The notes below the pieces were generated by a model. It was given only the letters and a program-made list of their open reading frames with translations. It had not been told where the DNA came from and searched no databases. Below, piece by piece: positions 53,964 to 64,000 of a DNA stretch of 64,000 nt. The DNA comes from Chloroflexota bacterium (GTDB taxonomy: Bacteria; Chloroflexota; Anaerolineae; Caldilineales; Caldilineaceae). Numbering within the stretch: the first letter of the stretch is position 1; every line of letters begins with the position of its first letter. Made by a program: the position numbers and the translations under genes. The stretch spans positions 1 through 64,000 of the forward strand of contig BOKO01000004.1 of NCBI GenBank assembly GCA_016861025.1, given 5' to 3'.

Positions 53964-55407
53964 AATACGACGGCGTCACCATCACGTCCGGCGTGTCGGT
54001 GGACTCGAAGTTGAAGGTGATGTCCTTCCAGGTTTCCAGCGCCTTTGCCAGCGCAGGCGACCAGCGTGCGGCGCGCGCCAGAATCTCGGGACCTTCGTTG
54101 AGATAGTCGCGGCCCTCGTTGCGCGCCTGGATCATCGCTTCGACGGCGATGCGGTTGGCAGCCGCTCCCTCGGCGATGCCGTCTGGGTGACCAATGGTGC
54201 CGCCGCCGAACTGGAAGACGACATCCTCGCCCAGGTAGTGCAGCAGTTGGTGAATCTGTCCGGCGTGGATGCCGCCCGACGCCACCGGCATGACCCCCGG
54301 CAGCGAAGCCCAGTCCTGCTCGAAGTACAGTCCCTGCAGCGGGTTTGGGTCGAGTCTGGCGCTGCGCAGTGTGGCGTAGAAGCCCTGCACCGTGTTCGGG
54401 TCGCCCTCCAGCTTGCCGACGATCGTGCCGGCGTGCAGGTGATCGACGCCCGCCAGCCGCATCCACTTGGAGATGACGCGGAAGCTGACGCCGTGCGTCT
54501 TCTGGCGGGTGTAGGTGCCGTGACCGGCGCGATGCAGATGCAGGATCACGCCGTTCTTGCGCGCCCATTTGCTCATCGATTGGATCGCGGTGTAGCCGAT
54601 CACCAGGTCGATCATGATGATCACGCTGCCCAACTCCTTGGCAAACTCGGCGCGCTCGTACATCTCCTCCATCGTGCCGGCGGTGACGTTGAGATAGTGT
54701 CCCTTGATCTCGCCGGTGGCGGCCATGGCGCGGTTGACGCCCTCCATGCAGTAGAGAAAGCGATCTCGCCAGCGCATGAAGGGCTGGCTGTTGATATTCT
54801 CGTCGTCCTTGGTGAAATCCAGCCCGCCGCGCAGCGCTTCGTAGACGACGCGACCATAGTTGCGCGCCGAAAGACCGAGCTTGGGCTTGACGGTGGCGCC
54901 GAGCAGCGGGCGACCATATTTGTTGAGATACTCGCGCTCCATGACGATGCCATGCGGCGGCCCCTGGAAGGTTTTGGCGTAATGGGGCGGGATGCGCATA
55001 TCCTCAAGCCGCAGTGAACGCAACGCCTTGAAGCCAAAGACATTGCCGATGATCGATGCCGTCAGGTTGGCAATCGAGCCTTCCTCGAAGAGGTCAAGGT
55101 CGTAGGCGATGTAGGCGATGTGCTGATCGGCGCCCGGGACCGGTTCGACGCGATAGCACTTTGCCTGATAGTGCTCGAACGCCGACAGCCGATCCGTCCA
55201 GACCACCGTCCATGTGGCGGTGGAGGATTCGCCCGCCACCGCCGCGCCCGCCTCGATCGGTTCGACGCCCTCCTGCGGAACAAGCCGGAACGCGCACAAA
55301 ATATCGGTGTCCTTTGGTTCATAGTCGGGCTGATAGTAGCCCATCTCTGCATAGGGGGTGACGCCGGCTGACCAGCGTCCTTTGTTGCCGTTGGTGGAAG
55401 TTGCCAT
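53962..55407 (-). CDS. cbbL: RuBisCO large subunit, form I red-type
   Basis: The 481-residue subunit fixes CO2 onto ribulose bisphosphate. The catalytic Lys is K174 in TVKPKLGLS and the carbamylated Lys is K200 in DFTKDDEN. HRAGHGTYTRQ, GKLEGD and GGIHAGQIHQL are intact. The N-terminus (GNKGRWSAGVTPYAEMGYY) is typical of form IC/ID. The C-terminus ends TPDVMVTPSY, a tail for CbbX. The start at 55407 has GGAGGAG in front; the in-frame upstream 43 residues are non-conserved. It is first in the operon cbbL-cbbS-cbbX-prk. Confidence 0.97.
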   Translation of the reverse strand: MATSTNGNKGRWSAGVTPYAEMGYYQPDYEPKDTDILCAFRLVPQEGVEPIEAGAAVAGESSTATWTVVWTDRLSAFEHYQAKCYRVEPVPGADQHIAYIAYDLDLFEEGSIANLTASIIGNVFGFKALRSLRLEDMRIPPHYAKTFQGPPHGIVMEREYLNKYGRPLLGATVKPKLGLSARNYGRVVYEALRGGLDFTKDDENINSQPFMRWRDRFLYCMEGVNRAMAATGEIKGHYLNVTAGTMEEMYERAEFAKELGSVIIMIDLVIGYTAIQSMSKWARKNGVILHLHRAGHGTYTRQKTHGVSFRVISKWMRLAGVDHLHAGTIVGKLEGDPNTVQGFYATLRSARLDPNPLQGLYFEQDWASLPGVMPVASGGIHAGQIHQLLHYLGEDVVFQFGGGTIGHPDGIAEGAAANRIAVEAMIQARNEGRDYLNEGPEILARAARWSPALAKALETWKDITFNFESTDTPDVMVTPSY

Positions 55408-55813
55408 CCGCTTCTCCTCCTGAAAGACAAAGTATCGGGACCAAACGATGAAGCGCACGCCGTCAAAGTGCAGCGCGCGGGTGTGACCGGAATTGAAAAA
55501 CAGGGAGCTTATCACTGTGGCAGTTCGCCCTGTCACGGCGTTGGCGTCTCTGATGGCTCACCACTGATGCGCAACAATGCAAATGCCAAACAACGAGATA
55601 TGGGTAAATGAGTAGGGAGGTAACGACAGCGCTATTGTGTACGAGGTTAATGCTGTATCAGTTCTGGTTTTGTTGCAAGCGTCATCGAAAGCGGCTGCGT
55701 AATGACTGTGCAGCCAGACTTGCTGCATTGACGCAAACGACGAATAGCACTTTCCACAGAAAGCCTCTCATCGCCCAATTCAACTAGTGCGAACGCCCCG
55801 CCTTTTGCCACAT
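55408..55813. other. Region upstream of cbbL, downstream of the LacI gene
   Basis: About 400 bases that should hold the cbb promoter. No sigma-70 pair with acceptable spacing was seen on the minus strand, no cbbR gene is adjacent, and no TnA-type LysR box was recognised. A 63-residue ORF (55838-55647, GTG start) overlaps the LacI gene and looks spurious. Confidence 0.4.
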
Positions 55814-56842
55814 CTATGCGTATTGGGTTGCGCCGCACGATTCGCGCACGATCAACTCGCCGTAAACAACGCTCTTTACGGCGATCTCCGGTCTTCCCTC
55901 GATGATGCGGTGTAGCTTTTGCATGGCGAGCACACCCATCTCACGCCTGGGAATGTGATAGGTGGTCAATGGTGGGTGAGTGTAGACGCTGTCGGCGACG
56001 TTGTCAATGCTGACAATGGCGATGTCGTGCGGGATCGACAGACCGGCTTCACGAATTGCGCTGATGGCGCCAAAGGCGGTCTTGTCGCTGATGGCGACTA
56101 CAGCGGTGGGCTTCTTGGGCAGCGCCAACACTTTCTTCATCTGCAAATACCCCTTCTGCGGGTGCTCGGACACAGGAGGCGGCAAGAACTCCTTGGGGAG
56201 CGTCAGGTCATGCTCCCCAAGCGCGGCCAGACAGCCGCGCCAGCGATCGACCAGGCTGCTGTACTTGGCTGGCCCGCGCAGCACCGCAATCTCGCGATGT
56301 CCCAACGAGAGCAAATGGCGCATAACAGTATAGCCAGCGGTAAAATTGTCGCCCAGGATGCTGGGGAGGCGGTGCCCCTCGACGTGGTTCTCGATCAACA
56401 CAAGCGGCGTCTCGGCCTCCTCAAGCTGTACAACCATCTCCGGCGTGATGTCACCGTCATTGGCAATGATCAACCCCTGGACGCGTTCCAAAAGGTCAGA
56501 TTGCACAGCTTCTAGCCCTTCGGTGCGCCGGTCATACATGTGCAGCAACACCTGATAGCCGAGACGTTGCGCTTCGCTCTGGAAGCCGCGGATGACATCG
56601 CCATAAAAGATATCCAGCAGCGCGTGAATAGAGCCTTGCTCAATCATCAAGGCGATCGTGTTCGTCGTCTGATGATTTGCTGCGGGCAGCGTGATCTCGT
56701 AACCGAGTCTGGTGGCGGCTTCAAGCACGCGCGAGCGGGTTTGGTCTGAAATGCCAGGCCGGTCATTGAGAACAAGAGAGACGGTTGAAACTGACACGTC
56801 CGTCAATGCGGCGATATCGCGAAGAGAAGGCCGTTTGTTCAC
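55814..56842 (-). CDS. LacI-family transcriptional repressor
   Basis: The 342-residue regulator has the LacI-type DNA-binding head (PSLRDIAALTDVSVSTVSLV, then LNDRPGISDQTRSRV) and a periplasmic-binding-like effector domain. It starts at a GTG, with no clear ribosome site. It is divergent from an ABC importer plus glycosidase, so it most likely represses that operon until an oligosaccharide or sugar appears. An imperfect palindrome in the gap may be its operator. Confidence 0.93.
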   Translation of the reverse strand: MNKRPSLRDIAALTDVSVSTVSLVLNDRPGISDQTRSRVLEAATRLGYEITLPAANHQTTNTIALMIEQGSIHALLDIFYGDVIRGFQSEAQRLGYQVLLHMYDRRTEGLEAVQSDLLERVQGLIIANDGDITPEMVVQLEEAETPLVLIENHVEGHRLPSILGDNFTAGYTVMRHLLSLGHREIAVLRGPAKYSSLVDRWRGCLAALGEHDLTLPKEFLPPPVSEHPQKGYLQMKKVLALPKKPTAVVAISDKTAFGAISAIREAGLSIPHDIAIVSIDNVADSVYTHPPLTTYHIPRREMGVLAMQKLHRIIEGRPEIAVKSVVYGELIVRESCGATQYA

Positions 56843-56885
56843 TTGAACGATCCATTAGTGCTGGGCGGCGCAACGCCGCATAGGA

Positions 56886-56902
56886 TGCTAAAAAGTTTAG
56901 TA
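56886..56902. promoter_or_regulatory. Candidate LacI operator
   Basis: TGCTAAA-AAG-TTTAGTA, an inverted repeat with one mismatch, 23 bases before the -35 of the ABC operon and between the two divergent genes. Confidence 0.45.
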
Positions 56903-56924
56903 GAAAATTTAACAAAAACAGGAC

Positions 56925-56953
56925 TTGACAAGTTCAAAATTATTCAATATAGT
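56925..56953 (+). promoter_or_regulatory. Strong promoter of the ABC-GH51 operon
   Basis: Consensus TTGACA (56925-56930), a 17-base spacer, TATAGT (56948-56953), within an AT-rich stretch. Predicted start is near 56960, giving a ~215-base leader that ends in AGGAGGAAAAG and the ATG. No recognised riboswitch is in the leader. Confidence 0.8.
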
Positions 56954-57174
56954 TTAATCGTTCCCTTCCGTATCGTCAAGCATATTTAGATATTTGTTTT
57001 TTCGTGAATCATTGACCTGCCGTTACTCCAATTGGTTGTCGTCTGGCGGCATTTGCCTGCCGGTCGGGCTTGCCTTGTCGCCTGTCAGCGTCAACGTTTT
57101 GCCATGCACAGTCTGCCGGCAATTGCCGAATATTAGCTTATGTTCATCCATTCTAGTGTATCCAGGAGGAAAAG

Positions 57175-59160
<1,986 letters not shown>

Positions 59161-59170
59161 CATCGCTATT

Positions 59171-59211
59171 GGGCGCCTTCCAGGAAACTGGCAGTTTCCT
59201 GGAAGGCGCCC
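59171..59211 (+). repeat. Perfect 20-bp inverted repeat after the binding-protein gene
   Basis: GGGCGCCTTCCAGGAAACTG (59171-59190) and its exact complement (59192-59211), separated by one base. It lies between the binding-protein and permease genes. Such intercistronic hairpins raise expression of the upstream gene by protecting its mRNA or by partial termination. The CCTTCCAGGAA core links it to the other palindromes in the window. Confidence 0.9.
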
Positions 59212-59235
59212 ACAGCACTCATAAGAGGAGCAGAC

Positions 59236-60246
59236 GTGCGCAAGTTCGTTCTGAATTATCTCATTCCTCGCATCGGCCAGTATTTTCTGGTGATCTTCCT
59301 GGGTGTGACGCTGACCTTCATCATCCCGCGCCTTTCGCCCAGCGATCCGGTGGAGCGGCAGGTCAGCCAGCTCATGATGAGCGGTTCGCATGTCAGCCCG
59401 GAAGCGATTATCGCCATGCGCGAGGCGCTGACCGAAATGTACGGACTCTCAGGAAGCTTGTGGGAGCAATACCTTGCTTTTTGGGGGCGATTGCTCAAAG
59501 GCGATCTGGGGCCTTCGCTTTCTTCATTTCCCACCCCCGTGACGCAGCTGCTGGCGACGGCGATGCCGTGGACGTTTGGCCTGCTCATGACGTCGATCAT
59601 CATCTCCTGGATTGTGGGCAACATCCTTGGGGCGCTCGCCAGCTATTACGAAAAGAATGTAGCTATTCAGATTGTTGATGTCGTGAGCCAGGCGGTGCGA
59701 CCGATCCCCTATTACATCATGGCGTTGGTGCTGCTGGCAGTGTTTGCCTACTGGATTCCGATCTTTCCGTTTAGCGGCGCCTATCCGCCCGGCACGCGCG
59801 TTGAGTTCAGCCTGAGCTTTATCCTGACCGTGATCAGGCATTCCTTGCTGCCGCTGTTTAGCCTGGTGCTGATCGGGATCGGCGGCTGGTTCATCGGGAT
59901 GAAGTCGCTGACCTCCAATATCATCTCCGAAGATTACGTGGTCTACGCCGAAAACGCTGGACTGCCCAAGAACCGGATTCTCTCCCAATACATCATCCGC
60001 AACGCCATGTTGCCGCAGATCACCGGTCTGGCGCTGCAAATCGGATTGATCTTCAGCGGCGCGTTGATCATGGAAGTGGTCTTTGGCTATCCGGGCATGG
60101 GCACGTTGACCTTTCAGGCGGTGATGGCAAACGATTACACGCTGATCATGGGGATCACGCTGCTGTCCATCGTCGGCGTGGCGACGATTGTGCTGATTCT
60201 TGATTTTATCTATCCGCTGTTCGACCCGCGCGTGCGCATTCAGTAA
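59236..60246 (+). CDS. ABC transporter permease (DppB-like)
   Basis: The 336-residue inner-membrane subunit has six spans and the permease loop ENAGLPKNRILSQYIIRNAMLPQ that docks the ATPase. The GALIMEVVFGYPGMG segment is typical of DppB/OppB. An AAGAGGAG site precedes its GTG/ATG region. It is part of the five-gene importer. Confidence 0.93.
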   Translation: MRKFVLNYLIPRIGQYFLVIFLGVTLTFIIPRLSPSDPVERQVSQLMMSGSHVSPEAIIAMREALTEMYGLSGSLWEQYLAFWGRLLKGDLGPSLSSFPTPVTQLLATAMPWTFGLLMTSIIISWIVGNILGALASYYEKNVAIQIVDVVSQAVRPIPYYIMALVLLAVFAYWIPIFPFSGAYPPGTRVEFSLSFILTVIRHSLLPLFSLVLIGIGGWFIGMKSLTSNIISEDYVVYAENAGLPKNRILSQYIIRNAMLPQITGLALQIGLIFSGALIMEVVFGYPGMGTLTFQAVMANDYTLIMGITLLSIVGVATIVLILDFIYPLFDPRVRIQ

Positions 60247-60256
60247 GGCATGAACC

Positions 60257-61114
60257 ATGCTGACAGTCATACGTGATCTGCTCAAGTACGACGGCCGGTT
60301 CCGCGTCGCGTTTGTTTTCTTACTGTTGACCCTGATCCTTGCCGCGTTGTCGCTCTTCTCACCCTATGCGCCAAACCGCACCTTTCTGGTGCCGCAGGAC
60401 ATGCCGCCCTCGTTGCAGCATCCATTTGGCACAAACTCGCGCGGACAGGATTTGTTGTGGTGGATGGCATTTGCAGTGCGCAACTCGCTGATCCTCGGCA
60501 TCATTACCGCCATCGTTTCGCGCATCATTGCGATCTTTGTCGGGCTTGTGGCCGGCTATCGCGGCGGCGGCATCGATAGGTTGTTGATGTCGTTCAACGA
60601 TAGTTTTGTGGTGCTGCCGGTGCTGCCGATCTTGATCTTGCTCAGCTTTTTGCTGCAGGGACAGTTGAGCCTGGTGGCGCTCGCCTTGCTGTTGGGGTTA
60701 TTTGGCTGGCCCTGGGACGCCCGGCTCATTCGGGCGCAGGTCTTGAGCCTGAAAGAACGTTCCTTTACGCGCACGGCAGTCTATTCCGGCACGCCCCCCT
60801 TAAAGCTGACGCTGCGTGAGCACCTGCCGTTTGTCCTGCCGGTCGTCTTTGCCACCACCATCAACAACATGTTGTGGGCAATCGGCATGGAGGTCACGTT
60901 GAGCGTGCTCGGTCTTTCCGATGTCACCGTGCCGACGATTGGCACGACGATCTTCTGGGCAAACCAGCATCAGGCGTTGGTGGCCGGCGTCTGGTGGTGG
61001 CTCGCCGCACCGATCATCGTTGCGGTGGTGTTGTTCCTGGGGCTTTATCTACTCTTCTCTAGCGTCAACGAATTTATCGATCCACGGACGCGGCTCAGAC
61101 GGATTGGAGCGTAG
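60257..61114 (+). CDS. ABC transporter permease (DppC-like)
   Basis: The 285-residue permease is the second membrane subunit. Spans, HPFGTNSRGQDLLWWMAFAVR and the coupling loop AVYSGTPPLKLTLREHLP are seen. The gene starts 10 bases after the first permease and 3 bases before the next one ends the gap. Confidence 0.93.
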   Translation: MLTVIRDLLKYDGRFRVAFVFLLLTLILAALSLFSPYAPNRTFLVPQDMPPSLQHPFGTNSRGQDLLWWMAFAVRNSLILGIITAIVSRIIAIFVGLVAGYRGGGIDRLLMSFNDSFVVLPVLPILILLSFLLQGQLSLVALALLLGLFGWPWDARLIRAQVLSLKERSFTRTAVYSGTPPLKLTLREHLPFVLPVVFATTINNMLWAIGMEVTLSVLGLSDVTVPTIGTTIFWANQHQALVAGVWWWLAAPIIVAVVLFLGLYLLFSSVNEFIDPRTRLRRIGA

Positions 61115-61117
61115 AAC

Positions 61118-62106
61118 ATGCCGCTATTACAGATTGAGGATCTGCGCGCCTATTACCGCACGGAGGTGTACGGCATTTCGAGATCGGTGCGCGCCGTCGA
61201 TGGGGTGTCGATGGAGTTGTACAATAACGAAATCTACGGAATTGCCGGCGAATCGAGCTGCGGAAAAACCACGCTGATCAAGGTCATCTCTGGCACGCTC
61301 AAACCGCCGCTGCGCGTCGAGTCCGGACGGGTTCACTACGACTTTGGCGCATTCGAGGTCGATATGCTGACCATCGACCCGGAAGAACTGCGCCAGACTG
61401 TGCGCTGGAAAGAGATTTCCTATGTGATGCAGGGGTCAATGAGCGTGTTAAATCCCGTGCGCAAGATCATCCGCACCTTCGAGGACATCGTTCGCACCCA
61501 TCAGGGCATTCCCAACAAAAAACTATTTCTCGAACAGACGCAAGAGCATGTGCGGCGGCTTGGGCTGCCGCCGGATGTGTTGAACCTCTACCCGCATCAG
61601 CTTTCGGGCGGGATGCGCCAGCGCGTGGCGATTGCGTTGGCGACGGTCTTCCACCCCAGCCTGATCATCGCCGACGAACCGACGACCGCGCTCGATGTGG
61701 TCGTGCAGCGCGGGGTGCTGCAGATGCTCAAGGACATTCAGGCTGAAAGCCAGAACACGGTGCTGTTAGTCACCCACGATCTGGCTGTGCACGCCAATGT
61801 CGCCGATCGGGTCGGCATCATGTATGCGGGGCGCATTGTGGAGGAGGCGCCGACGCAGATTATCTTCAACGCCCCGCGCCATCCATACACCGAGCACCTG
61901 ATCCGGTCGCTGCCAACGATCGGCGACAAATCGGTCAAAGCGAGTCTTGGCGGGGCGCCGCCCAATCTGGCGAACCCGCCGAGTGGCTGTCGCTTTCACC
62001 CGCGCTGCCCTCTCGCCATGGATCGATGCCGAACGGAGACGCCGGAAATGATCACGCTCTCTCACCATCATCGGGTTGCCTGCCATCTCGTAACGGAGGC
62101 CGAGGC

Positions 62107-62110
<4 letters not shown>
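61118..62110 (+). CDS. ABC transporter ATPase (DppD-like)
   Basis: The 330-residue ATPase has Walker A GESSCGKTT, signature LSGGMRQRVAIALA, and Walker B LIIADEPTTALD, followed by the C-terminal oligopeptide-transport extension with CRFHPRCPLAMDRC. It powers the importer together with the next gene. Confidence 0.95.
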
Positions 62111-63102
<992 letters not shown>

Positions 63103-63144
63103 GATGCAACCCTTCCTACCCCAATTTAGAAAGCTGGAAGCGGC

Positions 63145-64000
63145 ATGAACGAAATTACGTTGGATGTCAAGATCGCCAAAACGACAATCGACCGCAACAT
63201 CTACGGCCATTTCTCCGAACATCTAGGCCGTTGCATCTACGAAGGGTTCTGGGTCGGCGAAGACTCCCCCATCCCCAACGTGCGCGGCATTCGCTCCGAT
63301 GTGGTGGCGGCGCTGCGTAAGATCAAGGCGCCGGTGCTGCGTTGGCCCGGCGGCTGTTTTGCCGACGAATATCACTGGATGGATGGCATCGGTCCGCGCG
63401 AGCGGCGCCCGACGATGGTCAACACGCACTGGGGCGGCGTCGTTGAAAACAACCACTTCGGCACCCACGAGTTTATGGACTTGTGCGACCAGCTTGACTG
63501 CGAGCCGTACATTTGCGGCAACGTCGGCAGCGGCACGGTGCAGGAGATGTCGCAGTGGGTGGAGTATGTCACCTTTGACGGCAAAAGCCCGATGGCGGAC
63601 CTGCGCAGGGCGAATGGACGCCACGAACCGTGGCGGCTGAAATATTTTGGCGTCGGCAATGAAAACTGGGGTTGCGGCGGGCGTATGACGCCGGAGTATT
63701 ACGCCGACCTTTACCGCCGCTACGCCCTTTATGCACGCGATTACGGCGACAACAAGCTCTACCGCATTGCCTGTGGCGCCAGCGGCGACGACTATCACTG
63801 GACTGAGGTGTTGATGGCAAAAGCGGGCGACACCCGCACGCCGCGCGGCTGTCAGATGGACGGGCTGGCGCTGCACTATTATACTTCGGTGAAGAGGTTG
63901 CCGGACGGCTCGCGCGAAGGCTCCGCCACCGTCTTCGATGAAGCAGGCTGGATCGAGATCGTCTCAAAAGCGCTGTTTATGGATGAGCTGGTGTGCAAGC
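63145..64000 (+). CDS. GH51 alpha-L-arabinofuranosidase, partial (runs off the right edge)
   Basis: The first 285 residues are present. KTTIDRNIYGHFSEHLGRCIYEG and VLRWPGGCFADEYHW are family hallmarks; the acid/base Glu is E173 in GVGNENWGCGG. The nucleophile Glu lies beyond the window. The enzyme releases L-arabinose from arabinan, arabinoxylan or short arabino-oligosaccharides. It starts 42 bases after the importer with a GGAAG-type site, and is probably cytoplasmic since no signal peptide is seen. It points to imported arabino-oligosaccharides. Confidence 0.95.
   Translation, partial: MNEITLDVKIAKTTIDRNIYGHFSEHLGRCIYEGFWVGEDSPIPNVRGIRSDVVAALRKIKAPVLRWPGGCFADEYHWMDGIGPRERRPTMVNTHWGGVVENNHFGTHEFMDLCDQLDCEPYICGNVGSGTVQEMSQWVEYVTFDGKSPMADLRRANGRHEPWRLKYFGVGNENWGCGGRMTPEYYADLYRRYALYARDYGDNKLYRIACGASGDDYHWTEVLMAKAGDTRTPRGCQMDGLALHYYTSVKRLPDGSREGSATVFDEAGWIEIVSKALFMDELVCK

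Noticed and set aside
55647..55838. 63-residue minus-strand ORF with a GTG start
   Set aside because: It overlaps the end of the LacI gene, lacks a ribosome site and matches nothing I know.
57000..57174. Riboswitch in the ABC operon leader
   Set aside because: The long leader shows GC-rich inverted pieces but no recognised riboswitch core.

Overview
The window reads as chromosomal DNA of a free-living bacterium, most likely a member of the Chloroflexota (Caldilinea-, Anaerolinea- or Roseiflexus-like). This is inferred from gene content, not from a marker gene. The pointers are GC-rich DNA, a red-type form I RuBisCO operon with a plant-like phosphoribulokinase, a B12-dependent ribonucleotide reductase carrying an intein, a BTAD/P-loop-ATPase/TPR regulator, and oligopeptide-type ABC uptake genes next to a glycosidase. 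No rRNA, tRNA or CRISPR array was recognised.

Layout. 0-5.5 kb: the end of an insertion sequence, then single genes (metallophosphoesterase, GNAT, DinB protein, lipoprotein, lgt, aminotransferase). 5.6-10.3 kb: nrdJ (with intein) and nrdR, with a terminator, promoters and an NrdR-box pair. 10.5-19.8 kb: an envelope block with an L,D-transpeptidase, a vitellogenin-like secreted protein, a large BTAD regulator, a polysaccharide deacetylase and mscL. 19.8-27.2 kb: an EndoQ-UvrD fusion for DNA repair, a thioredoxin, proS and a folC-like gene. 27.3-35.4 kb: a cytochrome c lipoprotein, a zinc-ribbon protein, a SanA-like protein, a lytic transglycosylase, a free-standing GyrA C-terminal-domain protein, a ParB-like protein and pyk. 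35.4-41.3 kb: an MFS exporter, an M20 hydrolase, hsp20, an acyltransferase-like membrane protein and small unknowns. 41.3-42.9 kb: a type II restriction-modification pair. 43.1-48.8 kb: a NarL-type two-component system and a large hybrid histidine kinase. 48.8-51.5 kb: a thioredoxin-fold protein, an AlkA-like glycosylase and a biotin carboxylase. 51.5-55.4 kb: the Calvin-cycle operon cbbL-cbbS-cbbX-prk on the minus strand. 55.8-64 kb: a LacI regulator divergent from a five-gene ABC importer and a GH51 arabinofuranosidase that runs off the window.

How the genes work together. cbbL/S make RuBisCO, cbbX reactivates it and prk supplies ribulose bisphosphate, so the operon holds the two enzymes unique to the Calvin cycle plus the activase. 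The LacI-ABC-GH51 block looks like uptake and hydrolysis of arabinose-containing oligosaccharides. NrdR probably controls itself through two boxes spaced about three helical turns apart.

Two kinds of short dispersed repeat recur. One is a palindrome around CTTCCAGGAAGC; the other is runs of GGAGATT/AATCTCC. Both lie between genes, and both also appear inside the linker of the EndoQ-UvrD fusion. The second type also lies inside the biotin carboxylase gene. The most unusual proteins are the EndoQ-UvrD fusion, the vitellogenin-like protein and the free-standing GyrA C-terminal domain with a near-canonical GyrA box.
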